NCBI RefSeq assembly: GCF_037137075.1
Contig: NZ_JBBBNV010000001.1
Span: 434,001 to 498,000 of the forward strand
From: JBBBNV01 sp037137075
Lineage (GTDB): Bacteria; Bacillota; Bacilli; Paenibacillales; NBRC-103111
DNA length: 64,000 bases
Reading direction: 5' to 3'
The notes under the pieces are model-generated. The model was not told the origin of the DNA, ran no database searches, and saw nothing but the letters and a program-made list of their open reading frames with translations. The first letter of the stretch is position 1. Every line of letters begins with the position of its first letter. Both the position numbers and the translations under genes were made by a program. Below are positions 15,221-24,660 of this stretch, one piece after another.

Positions 15221-17652
15221 ATCGTTTTGTGAACCGATACGATCCGTTCTTCCTTGGCCAGCTGAACGACTGCTTTCCCTGTTGCTTTACGCTCTTCAAT
15301 CGGGGCCGCCTCGCTGGCAAAGCTGTACACCGAACCACTGGATGAATACGCGGACAGCTGAATGGCATGCTTCACAAAGAAGGCGCTGCGCAGTACAGAG
15401 CCGTTCGGCTTCACACGCTTGCCCTCTTTAAACTCGAAGGTGACGATGCCTTTCCCCCCGCGCCCTTGAACCGGATAGTCGAGCAGAAGCGAGCTTTTGG
15501 CATAGCCGAGGTCGGAGATGACGAAGACTTCGCCTTCCTCTCCTTCCACCCATTCGGCAGCGACAACCTGATCGTCGTCCCTGAGCTGAATACCGCGGAC
15601 ACCGCTGGCCGCCCGGCCCATGGTATTCACTTCCGCCTCCTTGAAGCGGATACTCATGCCAAGCTGGGTGACAAGCAAAATCTCCTTCGTGCCGTCACTA
15701 GGCTGAACGAGCAGCACTTCGTCCCCGTCGCCAAGCTTGCACGCTACGATGCCGGTTGTCCGGCTGGTTACATATTCCTTTAAGTCCGTCCGCTTGACTT
15801 GTCCGCCCCGGGTAATGAATACGACACTTTTTCCTTCCGCCTCCCCGGCTTTCAAAGGGAGAACGCTGACAATGCGGTCTTCCTTCGGCAGCGGAATGAC
15901 ATTGACAATCGCCGTGCCGTTGTCCTTCCACTTGAACTCGGGGATTAAATGAACCGGAAGACAGTAGCTTTGCCCTTTTTCCGTAAACAAGAGCAGCTGA
16001 TCCAGGGTATTCATCTCCAGCACATGCCGGATGAAATCGCCTTCCTTCACCCCGCTGTTCTCAACTTCCCCGCCGGAGCGCGTAAATGACAGCTTGCTTG
16101 TCCGCTTGATATAACCGTCCTGGGACAAGGTAACCAGTACATCCTCCGCCGTAACCAGCACCTCAAGGTTGACCTTCAGCTCCTCAACCTCGCCCTGAAT
16201 GACTGAACGCCGGTCGATGGCGTATTTGTCGCGAATGGCGCTCATCTCGTTTTTAATTACGCCGATGAGCTTCTTTTCACTGCCCAGAATCCCCTGCAAG
16301 TACGCAATGGTTTTCTGTACCTCATGCAGCTCTTTCTCCAGCGACGTGATTTCCAGATTCGTGAGCCGGTACAGCTGCAAGGTCAAAATCGCATCCGCCT
16401 GACGCTCGGTAAAGCCGAACAGGGCGACCAAATTATTTTGAGCGTCCTGGCGGTTCTTGGAGGCTTTAATCGCTGCAATGACTTCATCCAGAATGTTGAG
16501 CGCCTTCACGAGCCCTTCCAGCACATGAGCCCGGTCGAGTGCTTTTTCCAGATCATACTGGCTGCGGAAGGTTACAACTTCCTTCTGGTGCACGACATAG
16601 GCTTCGAGCATTTCCTTTAACCCGAACTGTCTCGGCGCCTTGTTGACGATAGCAACCATATTGAAATTGTAAGTTACCTGCAGGTCCGTCTTTTTGAACA
16701 GAAACGCCAGCACACCCTGCGCATCGGCATCCTTCTTCAGCTCAATGACAATACGCAAGCCTTCGCGGCCGCTCTCGTCGCGGACCTCGGCAAGACCCTC
16801 AAGCTTCTTCTCGATGCGAAGGTTTTCAATAGCGGTTACCACGCGTGACTTGACGACCTGATAAGGGATTTCGGTTACAACAATTTGCCTACGCCCTCCG
16901 CGCAATTCCTCAATCGCCGTTTTGGCCCGAAGGTAAATGCGCCCTTTCCCGGTCCGGTACGCTTCCCGGATGCCTTCATCCCCCATAATGATGCCTCCGG
17001 TCGGGAAGTCCGGCCCTTGGATATACTGCATCAGCTCCTCCAAGGTGATGTCCGGCTTATCCATTAAAGCAATGCAGGCGTTGACCGTCTCCCGAAGATT
17101 ATGCGGCGGAATTTCGGTCGCAAAGCCTGAGGAAATCCCGCTTGACCCGTTCACCAGCAGGTTCGGATACCGTGCGGGTAAAACAACAGGCTCCTTCGTG
17201 GTGTTGTCGAAGTTATCCTTGAACAGCACCGTCCGCTTCTCGATATCGCGCAGCAGCTCCATCGCGATTTGCGACAGGCGGGCTTCGGTATACCGCATCG
17301 CGGCTGCCGGATCATCGTCCATCGAGCCCCAGTTGCCGTGACCGTCTACCAGCACATGCCCCATTTTCCAAGGCTGGGCCATACGTACCATCCCCTCATA
17401 GATAGGGGCGTCTCCGTGCGGGTGATAATTACCCATAACATCTCCGACGGTTTTGGCTGATTTGCGGTACGGCTTATCCGGGGTGTTGCCCGCATCGTAC
17501 ATCGCGTACAAAATGCGCCGCTGCACCGGCTTCAGCCCGTCGCGCACATCAGGAATGGCGCGGTCTTGAATAATATATTTGGAATACCGGCCGAACCGGT
17601 CTCCTACAACTTCCTCTAAAAACGCGGGAAGAAACTGTTCCAATGTGCTCAT
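15211..17652 (-). CDS. parC: DNA topoisomerase IV subunit A
   Basis: An 813-residue type IIA topoisomerase A subunit that decatenates daughter chromosomes with ParE. The catalytic tyrosine is Tyr121 in MRYTEARLS. The quinolone-resistance-determining stretch reads HPHGDAPIYEG, so the position that is Ser80 in E. coli ParC is Ala82 here, while the acidic Glu86 is kept. C-terminal beta-pinwheel repeats follow (after about residue 500). It begins 6 bp after parE and its ribosome binding site (GAGGAG) lies inside the parE stop region. ParC rather than GyrA is inferred from pairing with ParE and the lack of a clear GyrA box. Confidence 0.95.
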   Translation of the reverse strand: MSTLEQFLPAFLEEVVGDRFGRYSKYIIQDRAIPDVRDGLKPVQRRILYAMYDAGNTPDKPYRKSAKTVGDVMGNYHPHGDAPIYEGMVRMAQPWKMGHVLVDGHGNWGSMDDDPAAAMRYTEARLSQIAMELLRDIEKRTVLFKDNFDNTTKEPVVLPARYPNLLVNGSSGISSGFATEIPPHNLRETVNACIALMDKPDITLEELMQYIQGPDFPTGGIIMGDEGIREAYRTGKGRIYLRAKTAIEELRGGRRQIVVTEIPYQVVKSRVVTAIENLRIEKKLEGLAEVRDESGREGLRIVIELKKDADAQGVLAFLFKKTDLQVTYNFNMVAIVNKAPRQFGLKEMLEAYVVHQKEVVTFRSQYDLEKALDRAHVLEGLVKALNILDEVIAAIKASKNRQDAQNNLVALFGFTERQADAILTLQLYRLTNLEITSLEKELHEVQKTIAYLQGILGSEKKLIGVIKNEMSAIRDKYAIDRRSVIQGEVEELKVNLEVLVTAEDVLVTLSQDGYIKRTSKLSFTRSGGEVENSGVKEGDFIRHVLEMNTLDQLLLFTEKGQSYCLPVHLIPEFKWKDNGTAIVNVIPLPKEDRIVSVLPLKAGEAEGKSVVFITRGGQVKRTDLKEYVTSRTTGIVACKLGDGDEVLLVQPSDGTKEILLVTQLGMSIRFKEAEVNTMGRAASGVRGIQLRDDDQVVAAEWVEGEEGEVFVISDLGYAKSSLLLDYPVQGRGGKGIVTFEFKEGKRVKPNGSVLRSAFFVKHAIQLSAYSSSGSVYSFASEAAPIEERKATGKAVVQLAKEERIVSVHKTIQS

Positions 17653-17658
17653 ATCGGT

Positions 17659-19662
17659 TTACTCCTCGTATTCCGTGAAATCAACATTTTCGATAATCCA
17701 GCGTTTGCGCGGATCAACCTTATCCCCCATCAGCGTAGATACACGCCGCTCCGCTTTCGCGGCATCCTCAATTTGCACCTGCAGCAGCGTGCGTGTTGAC
17801 GGGTCCATAGTCGTTTCCCACAGCTGTTCCGGGTTCATCTCGCCCAGCCCTTTGTAACGCTGAAGCTCAACCTGCTTCCCCAGCTCCTTCATAAGGTCCT
17901 GCAGCTGATCATCGGAATAGGCGTATTTGCTGACCGTATTTTTACCGGCCTTCCTGGTAACCTTGTACAGCGGCGGCTGGGCAATGTATACCTTGCCCGC
18001 ATCGATAAGCGGCTTCATATAACGGTAAAAAAAGGTCAGCAGCAGCGTCTGGATATGCGCTCCATCGTAGTCCGCATCCGTCATGATGATCACCTTCGCA
18101 TAACGGGTCTCATCCAGCTCGAATTCCGGGCCGACGCCGGCTCCAATCGCCGAGATGATGTAGCGGTACTCATCGTTTTTGAGAATGTCCCCGAGACGGG
18201 CCTTCTCCGGATTCATCGGCTTTCCCTTCAGCGGCAATATGGCCTGATACTTGGAGTCCCGTCCCTGCTTGGCCGAGCCCCCCGCCGAGTCCCCCTCGAC
18301 GATAAACAGCTCATTGCGGGTGAAATCCTTCGACTGGGCCGGCGTCAGCTTGCCGTTCAGGTTGGAGCTTTCGCCCTTGCCCTTTTTGCCGCTGCGCACC
18401 TCCTCACGCGCTTTACGAGCCGCCTCACGAGCCTTGGCGGACTGTACGGCCTTTTTCAGCAGCTGCTGGGCCACCTGCGGGTTTTCCTCCACGAAAACGG
18501 CCATTTTCTCCGACACGACGGCATCCACCGCACTGCGGGCGGCAACACTGCCCAGCTGATCCTTCGTCTGTCCGACGAATTCCACATCGCCCATCTTGAT
18601 GTTGATCACAGCCATCATGCCTTCACGGAGGTCGACGCCCTCCAGATTTTTTTCCTTTTCCTTGATCAGGCCCGCTTTGCGCGCATAATCGTTCATGATC
18701 CGCGTGTATGCCGTTTTGAAGCCTGTTTCGTGCGTTCCCCCGCCCCGGGTAGGGATCGAGTTTACAAAAGACGCGAGCGTTTCCGTATAACCGTCATTAT
18801 ATTGCAGGGCCACTTCAACTTCGATGTCGTCTTTTTCCGCAACGAAATGAATCGCATCATGAAGAACCGCTTTGTCCTCGTTCAAAAACTGGACGAACTG
18901 CTTCGCGCCCCCGCTGTATTCGTAGGTATCCTCGGCTCCCGTACGTTCGTCCTTCAACGTCACCCGCAGGCCCGAATTCAAAAAGGCGATAATTTGCAGC
19001 CGTTCGGCCAATGTATCGTAGTTCAGCGCAATACCGGCCTGAAACACCCGTTTATCCGGCTTAAACGTAACCTTGGTTCCGGTTTTGTTCGTTTTGCCTG
19101 TCATCTCCAGCCCGGAGATCGGTTCACCGACATGCTCCTTGCCGTCGGCGTCGACCCAATATTCAAAGCGCTGCTTATGTATTTTGCCTTCGCGGTAAAT
19201 GTCCACTTCCAGCCATTCGGACAAGGCATTGGCTACAGACGCGCCGACACCGTGCAGTCCGCCCGACTTTTTATAGCCGGAGCCACCGAACTTGCCGCCC
19301 GCATGCAGGATGGTGAACACAACCTGCGGGGTCGGAATCCCGATTTTATGCATGCCGGTCGGAATCCCCCGCCCGTTATCGCGGACAGTGACCGAGTTGT
19401 CCTTATGAAGAATGACATCGATTTGAGAGCAATATTTAGCCAGATGCTCGTCTACTGCATTGTCAACAATTTCCCAGACCAGATGATGCAGGCCGGAGCT
19501 GCCCGTTGAACCGATGTACATGCCCGGGCGCTTACGTACCGCCACGAGCCCTTCCAGCACCTGGATATCGTCCGCGCCGTAGTCTGAAGGCGCCGCCGCA
19601 GCGGACGCCTCCCCTGCCTTCGCGGCTGTTTCATTTGCAAAGAAGTCAGTCTGTTCCGCCAT
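17659..19662 (-). CDS. parE: DNA topoisomerase IV subunit B
   Basis: A 667-residue GHKL ATPase/TOPRIM subunit. The ATP site has EIVDNAVDEHL and VRDNGRGIPTG; the TOPRIM domain has LFIVEGDSAGGSAKQGRD and IMTDADYDGAHIQTLLL, giving the Mg-binding Glu and Asp residues; QRYKGLGEMNPEQLW closes the domain. An Ala-rich N-terminal extension of about 30 residues precedes the core (VLEGLVAVRKRPGMYIG). The ATG at 19662 follows a G-rich site. It is the first gene of parE-parC with a good promoter 70 bp upstream. Confidence 0.96.
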   Translation of the reverse strand: MAEQTDFFANETAAKAGEASAAAAPSDYGADDIQVLEGLVAVRKRPGMYIGSTGSSGLHHLVWEIVDNAVDEHLAKYCSQIDVILHKDNSVTVRDNGRGIPTGMHKIGIPTPQVVFTILHAGGKFGGSGYKKSGGLHGVGASVANALSEWLEVDIYREGKIHKQRFEYWVDADGKEHVGEPISGLEMTGKTNKTGTKVTFKPDKRVFQAGIALNYDTLAERLQIIAFLNSGLRVTLKDERTGAEDTYEYSGGAKQFVQFLNEDKAVLHDAIHFVAEKDDIEVEVALQYNDGYTETLASFVNSIPTRGGGTHETGFKTAYTRIMNDYARKAGLIKEKEKNLEGVDLREGMMAVINIKMGDVEFVGQTKDQLGSVAARSAVDAVVSEKMAVFVEENPQVAQQLLKKAVQSAKAREAARKAREEVRSGKKGKGESSNLNGKLTPAQSKDFTRNELFIVEGDSAGGSAKQGRDSKYQAILPLKGKPMNPEKARLGDILKNDEYRYIISAIGAGVGPEFELDETRYAKVIIMTDADYDGAHIQTLLLTFFYRYMKPLIDAGKVYIAQPPLYKVTRKAGKNTVSKYAYSDDQLQDLMKELGKQVELQRYKGLGEMNPEQLWETTMDPSTRTLLQVQIEDAAKAERRVSTLMGDKVDPRKRWIIENVDFTEYEE

Positions 19663-19727
19663 TCACGAGCCCCCGTAACTTGGTTTCTGCGATCAGTTTT
19701 TGTTCGTAATTCGTTCGCCTATTTAGC

Positions 19728-19736
19728 ATTATAGCA
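19728..19736 (-). promoter_or_regulatory. parEC promoter, extended -10
   Basis: Minus strand TGCTATAAT: a perfect -10 (19728-19733) with the extended TG motif. The -35 is weak (TTAAAT, 16-base spacer), as usual for extended -10 promoters. Confidence 0.6.
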
Positions 19737-19746
19737 TCGTTTTCCA

Positions 19747-20745
19747 TTAATTTAACACATCTTTCTTAGTAAAAACCCAAAAAGATGTAATGATAGCGCC
19801 CGCCGTCCATACCAAAAGCACCGTCAGCGAAAAGCCGAGCGTCATCCCCGGAATCGGCGGCAGGCTTCCGGACAAGTAGTTCGTCAGCTCCAAATTCAGC
19901 ATAAACAGGTACTTGGCGCTCTCCCACGAAGAGGCCATATTGGACAAAATCGAGCCCGTGATAAGCGTAGCAAGCATAATGCCCATGCCCGCCGCCGTAC
20001 TGCGCACAAGCACTGAAATCATCAGCGCCATGCAGGCGACGACAAACGCCGAAAGCCACACCAGTCCCAGCTCCATGAGCAGGTAAAGCCATTGGTCAAT
20101 GGCCTTCACGTATTTGAAATCAACATCCGATCCGTTGATCTGAAAGCCGGTGAACACCGGCATCGTCCATCCCCCGTAGCCAAACACGAGCCCGGAGATG
20201 AGATAGGACATCGCCGCTGTGCAGACGACAATCAGGGAAACGAACAGCGTGAGCGCAAGCAGCTTGCTGAGCAGCACCTTCCATCGCTGGACCGGCCTGC
20301 TGAGCAGCAGCTTTATCGTGCCGTTGGAATGCTCCGACGACACCAGGTCCGAGCCGATAATCATCACCATCAGGGGAATGAACAGGGTTACTGCATTTTC
20401 CATAAACTCCCTCGTGAAGGTTACCGCGTTCGGCGAGGAAGGGTCAACATCCCGGTCCAAATAGTACTGCAGCTGAAGCACCTGCACCTTAATCATCCGC
20501 TTCCATTCCTCCGGCACACGAGCCGAACCGAGCCGGTTCTGGGAATCCGTAATTTGCTGCTGAATAATTTTATGCCAGTCGTCCGTGCCGAACTGCTTCC
20601 GGTTGTTTTGCGACACCTTCATTTGCGCATAGGTAAAAATCGGAATGAGGACCAGAAGAATCAAAAGCACGACCAGAAACCGCCGTTTCTTCAAAATCTT
20701 AATCGTTTCATTCTGAACAAGCGGTAAAACCCCGACTTTAGCCAA
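19747..20745 (-). CDS. ABC-2 type transporter permease
   Basis: A 332-residue membrane protein. A first hydrophobic helix follows the basic N-terminus (residues 22-40), then a long outside loop of about 90 residues, then five further membrane segments from about residue 115, the ABC2_membrane layout. MIIGSDLVSSEHSNGTIKLLLSRP is the EBS-type segment conserved in this family. It overlaps the 3' end of the ATPase gene by 8 bp and forms one exporter with it. Substrate unknown. Confidence 0.85.
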   Translation of the reverse strand: MAKVGVLPLVQNETIKILKKRRFLVVLLILLVLIPIFTYAQMKVSQNNRKQFGTDDWHKIIQQQITDSQNRLGSARVPEEWKRMIKVQVLQLQYYLDRDVDPSSPNAVTFTREFMENAVTLFIPLMVMIIGSDLVSSEHSNGTIKLLLSRPVQRWKVLLSKLLALTLFVSLIVVCTAAMSYLISGLVFGYGGWTMPVFTGFQINGSDVDFKYVKAIDQWLYLLMELGLVWLSAFVVACMALMISVLVRSTAAGMGIMLATLITGSILSNMASSWESAKYLFMLNLELTNYLSGSLPPIPGMTLGFSLTVLLVWTAGAIITSFWVFTKKDVLN

Positions 20746-21748
20746 TTCGTTCCCCTCCCGTCAGCTGCAAAAATAAATCCTCCAGCGTCGGCGTTTTGAC
20801 TTCGATGCCGAAAACGCCAAGCCCGCGCTGCACAAGCAGCCGGTTCAGCTCAGGAATCCGGTCCAAATCGATTTGAACCGTCACCGTCCGGTATGAATCC
20901 GCCGATTTGTCCGCAGCCTCTTCATCGGGTTGAACAGCGAGCACCTCCGCCCCCTCGGCGGCAAGCAAATCAGCGGCCGCCTGCGCCTGGTCCACCGACC
21001 AGACCACGAAGCTGGCATGCTGGGACAGCAAGGTATCCACGTCCCCGACGGCAATAACACTGCCCTGGCTGATGATCGCGACACGATCGCAGAGCTGCTG
21101 AATTTCGCTCAGCAAATGGCTGGAGACGAACAGGCTAAGCCCGCCTGCGGCGAGCTGCTGGATGAATTCCCGCATTTCTTTAATGCCCTGCGGGTCCAGA
21201 CCGTTTGTGGGTTCATCAAGAATAAGCAGCTTCGGATCACTGAGAAGCGCTTGCGCGATGCCGAGCCGCTGGCGCATGCCAAGAGAGTAGGTTTTGACCT
21301 TATCATGAATACGCTGGTCCATGCCGACAATTTCCGCCACCTTCCGAATCCGCTGCTGACCCACATCCGGAAGCATCCGGGCAAAATGCTCCAGGTTTTC
21401 CCAGCCGGTCAAATACGAGTACAGCTCCGGGTTTTCGACGATGCACCCGACATGACGCAAGGCCTCATTATGCTCACGGTGCACATCATAACCGCAAATC
21501 GAAATGCTGCCTTCGGTCGGCTTAATCAAATCGACCAGCATGCGTATGGTTGTTGTCTTCCCGGAGCCGTTCGGCCCGAGAAAACCGAAGATTTCCCCGG
21601 CGCGGATATCGAAGCTGACTCCTTTTATAATCCATCTGCGGCCGATTCGTTTCTTGACATCCTTTACTGCCAGGACCACCTCGCCGCTGCGCCGCCTCTC
21701 TTGGGTTCCGGCAGGCGCCTGAGTTTGTTCCGTAACAATCCGGTTCAT
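20738..21748 (-). CDS. ABC transporter ATP-binding protein
   Basis: A 336-residue ATPase of the CcmA/BcrA exporter class. It has Walker A GPNGSGKTT, signature YSLGMRQRLGIAQAL (degenerate LSGGQ as usual in the class), Walker B LLILDEPTNGLD and the H-loop SSHLLSE. The C-terminal 100 residues form the accessory domain of BcrA-like subunits. The frame is open further upstream, but AAAGGGGAG six bases before the ATG at 21748 marks the likely start; an alternative ATG is at 21784. The genes run SGNH hydrolase, ATPase, permease. Confidence 0.88.
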   Translation of the reverse strand: MNRIVTEQTQAPAGTQERRRSGEVVLAVKDVKKRIGRRWIIKGVSFDIRAGEIFGFLGPNGSGKTTTIRMLVDLIKPTEGSISICGYDVHREHNEALRHVGCIVENPELYSYLTGWENLEHFARMLPDVGQQRIRKVAEIVGMDQRIHDKVKTYSLGMRQRLGIAQALLSDPKLLILDEPTNGLDPQGIKEMREFIQQLAAGGLSLFVSSHLLSEIQQLCDRVAIISQGSVIAVGDVDTLLSQHASFVVWSVDQAQAAADLLAAEGAEVLAVQPDEEAADKSADSYRTVTVQIDLDRIPELNRLLVQRGLGVFGIEVKTPTLEDLFLQLTGGERIG

Positions 21749-21797
21749 AAAACGCTCCCCTTTCACCTTATCATGCTCTTCCATTCGCAGACGCCCT

Positions 21798-22583
21798 TTA
21801 ATTGAGCACCTGTACAATCCGGTCGGCAATCCGTTCGTAGCCTGCTTGATTCGGGTGGAAATGGTCCGTATATAAATATTTGTTCAGCTGCATTTGAAAC
21901 AAATCGGCCGTCGGCACAAAAACGACGTTCGGGTACCGGTTCGTAATCTGAAACACACTGTCGTTCCATTCCTGTACCACCAGAGAGGCTTGGCGATCCG
22001 GGTCCAAATCAAGAAATGCGTTATATAAGCCGACATACATGACCGTCGCATTCGGATTCGCCTTGGCAATCATATCGATAATTTTCTCAATCGTCGGAAG
22101 GGTTTCCTTCATTCGCGCACGGCTCGTCTCCGGCGCCAATTCCTCCTGCCCCAAATGGAACAAATCATTCCCGCCGATGGTCAACAGAACGAGATGAGCT
22201 TGTCCGATGGCGTCCCGCATCGGTTTTTTGGTCTCCAGATCATTCAGCAGCTGCTTCGCCTGATAGCCGTTAATGGCCATATTATTTGTTACAAAAACAG
22301 GCTTGCCCGTCGCTTGCTGGAGCTTCTCCTTCACTCCGCCGACGTAGCCCTTCCCCGTCTGATCCCCGGTGCCTTTGGTCAGCGAATCCCCAAATGCGAC
22401 AATATCGATACGATCCTGAGCCAGCACTCCTGACGGCTGCTCCTCCGCGGCCGGCGCTTGGGTGATTTGACTCTCTTGCGGAAACAACACATCCTTCACG
22501 CCATAGCCCAGCCCGCCGATTAGCAGTGCGGTGGAAAGCAAAGCGCTCGCCCCGGTAATACGCCATAATGTCGTTGCTTTCAT
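21798..22583 (-). CDS. Membrane-anchored SGNH/GDSL hydrolase
   Basis: A 261-residue esterase/lipase-type hydrolase. An N-terminal hydrophobic segment (about residues 12-30) acts as a signal anchor. Catalytic blocks are AFGDSLTKG (nucleophile Ser), GYQAKQL with the preceding oxyanion Gly, GGND, and the C-terminal DHFHPN holding the catalytic Asp and His. It would act outside the membrane on ester-linked substrates, perhaps acyl groups of envelope polymers. GGGGGAGTGG precedes the ATG. It starts the operon with the ABC-2 exporter. Confidence 0.88.
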   Translation of the reverse strand: MKATTLWRITGASALLSTALLIGGLGYGVKDVLFPQESQITQAPAAEEQPSGVLAQDRIDIVAFGDSLTKGTGDQTGKGYVGGVKEKLQQATGKPVFVTNNMAINGYQAKQLLNDLETKKPMRDAIGQAHLVLLTIGGNDLFHLGQEELAPETSRARMKETLPTIEKIIDMIAKANPNATVMYVGLYNAFLDLDPDRQASLVVQEWNDSVFQITNRYPNVVFVPTADLFQMQLNKYLYTDHFHPNQAGYERIADRIVQVLN

Positions 22584-22716
22584 CTGCCACTCCCCCTCAT
22601 TCCTTCTGTCATTAATTTAATCGTAAAAAAGACAATTTGCAAATTCGGTGGTGTTTTCCGCCGAATTTGTCAAAAATCGTTTCTTCGCGGCAGGCATAAT
22701 CCGGATAAACGGGGAA

Positions 22717-22755
22717 TAAAAAAAGCTTCCCCCACAACATGGTGTGAGGGAAGCT
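22717..22755 (-). terminator. Intrinsic terminator after the heterodimeric ABC exporter
   Basis: On the minus strand AGCTTCCC...GGGAAGCT with paired inner bases is followed by a run of seven T. It lies 34 bp after the stop of the 22789 gene. Confidence 0.85.
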
Positions 22756-22788
22756 CCTGCCTGTCTGCTCCAAACCCGGTCGCTCCTG

Positions 22789-24660
22789 TCAGACGGCCTC
22801 CGAAAGCAGCCGGTACTGCGCTTGAATAAGACCATAATAAATGCCCTGCTTACTCATCAGATCTTCGTGATTGCCCTGCTCCATCATCGTACCATGATCC
22901 AGCACAACAATGTTGTCCGCACTGCGAATCGTCGACAACCGATGCGCGATCATGAAGGAGGTTCTGCCCTTCAGCAGCGTCTTGAGCGCCTCCTGAATGC
23001 GCAGCTCCGTTTCCGTATCAATGCTGGCCGTCGCTTCATCCAATATCAAGACCCTCGGATTGGCAAGCAGGGCGCGGGCAAAGGAAAGCAGCTGGCGCTG
23101 GCCCATGGACAGCACATTGCCCCGCTCCTCCACCTGAGTATCATAACCCTGAGGCAGGGCGGCAATAAAATCATGGGCATGGACCGCCTTTGCTGCTTCT
23201 TCAACCTCCTCGTCTGTCGCATCCAGGCGCCCGAAGCGAATGTTGTCCCGGATAGACCCGGAGAAAATGAAGGTGTCCTGCATCACGATCCCGATCTGGG
23301 ATCGCAAGCTGGAAAGAGTCACCTCGCGAATGTCCACCCCGTCAATCAGAACCCGCCCCTGTACCGGGTCATAGAACCGGCACAGCAAGTTCATGACGGT
23401 GCTTTTGCCTGAGCCTGTATGGCCGACGAGTGCAATCGATTGGCCTGCCTGCACGGACAAATCGAAGCCTTTGAGCGCCGGTCGGCCCGGCTCATACTCG
23501 AACACGATATTGTCGAAGCGGACATCGCCCTTGATGCCCGACAGCTCCTTGGCATCCTTCTGCTCCGCCACATTCGGCTGCTCGTCCAGATATTCGAAAA
23601 TCCGCTCCGAGGAAGCCATGGCAATCAGCATCTGGGAATACATCTGGCCGAGCCGATTAATCGGCTCCCAGAAATTCCCGATATAGTTGGCAAAAGCGAC
23701 CAATAGCCCAATTGTCATCACGTTGCTCTGCACCAGGGTTGTACCGTACCAGAATAAAATCACTGTACCGATAGCCGCCGTCGCTTCAATAATAGGTCCG
23801 AAGCCCTGGTTCATGGCGGATGCTTTGTTCCAGGCCTTGTGATTATCCTGATTCATGGTTACGAAAAAGCTCTTATTCTCTTGTTCCTGTGTGAACACCT
23901 GAGTAACCCGGATGCCCTGAATGCTCTCTGCCAAGTGGGCATTGATGCGCGAGGACTTGATGGACACCACCTGCCACGCTCTCCGAATCCGCACGCGCAG
24001 CGAGGTGGATACAACAAACATCAGCGGCACCGTAACCATAATCGCCAGCCCCAGCTGAAAGTTCAGCGACAGCAAAATAATGATAATCCCGATGAGCTGC
24101 ACACAGTCAATCATCAGATTGACTACGCCGTTGGTCAGCAAATCCTGCAAGGAATTGACATAGTTCGTAATCCGCACCTGAATTGATCCGGCGGGGCGCT
24201 TATCGAAGAAGCGGAACGACAGCTGCTGGATATGGCGGAACAACGCATGACGCAGGTCAAAAATAATATTTTGCCCGATGATGCTCACGGTGCGAATCCG
24301 GTACGTGTTAATCGCCCACTGCATGACATACAGCAGGACCATGCCTCCGACACAGGAGAACAGCAGCTTCGCGTTCGGATCGCCCGGCTTCAAGGCGTGG
24401 TCAATCGCGTAGCTGATTAAAAGCGGAATAAACAGCTTCGTCAGTGTGCCGAGCACCATCGTCAGCAATATTACCGGAAGCAGCTTTTTCCGGTAAGGGA
24501 TGACAAATTTCCCCATCCGCCGGATCTGATTCCAGTCAAACGGCTTATCGATTAACTCATCGTCCTGATACACGAACCGTTCGTTTGTCGACCTCGCCTG
24601 CTCCTTCCGGCCGGAATGCACCGTGCCTGAGGATTGCTGCGGCCCTGTTTGGGTAGTCAT
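22789..24660 (-). CDS. Heterodimeric ABC exporter, subunit with catalytic Walker B
   Basis: A 623-residue half-transporter: an N-terminal cytoplasmic extension, six membrane helices, and a nucleotide-binding domain with Walker A GHTGSGKST (about 413), signature LSMGQRQLLS (about 514; Gly replaced by Met) and Walker B VLILDEATASID (about 535) with the catalytic Glu. The H-loop is FMIAHRLST. Paired with the upstream gene it gives one canonical and one degenerate ATP site, the pattern of BmrCD/TM287-288-type multidrug exporters. The start is an ATGA overlap with that gene. A multidrug or lipid export role is likely; the substrate is unknown. Confidence 0.9.
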   Translation of the reverse strand: MTTQTGPQQSSGTVHSGRKEQARSTNERFVYQDDELIDKPFDWNQIRRMGKFVIPYRKKLLPVILLTMVLGTLTKLFIPLLISYAIDHALKPGDPNAKLLFSCVGGMVLLYVMQWAINTYRIRTVSIIGQNIIFDLRHALFRHIQQLSFRFFDKRPAGSIQVRITNYVNSLQDLLTNGVVNLMIDCVQLIGIIIILLSLNFQLGLAIMVTVPLMFVVSTSLRVRIRRAWQVVSIKSSRINAHLAESIQGIRVTQVFTQEQENKSFFVTMNQDNHKAWNKASAMNQGFGPIIEATAAIGTVILFWYGTTLVQSNVMTIGLLVAFANYIGNFWEPINRLGQMYSQMLIAMASSERIFEYLDEQPNVAEQKDAKELSGIKGDVRFDNIVFEYEPGRPALKGFDLSVQAGQSIALVGHTGSGKSTVMNLLCRFYDPVQGRVLIDGVDIREVTLSSLRSQIGIVMQDTFIFSGSIRDNIRFGRLDATDEEVEEAAKAVHAHDFIAALPQGYDTQVEERGNVLSMGQRQLLSFARALLANPRVLILDEATASIDTETELRIQEALKTLLKGRTSFMIAHRLSTIRSADNIVVLDHGTMMEQGNHEDLMSKQGIYYGLIQAQYRLLSEAV

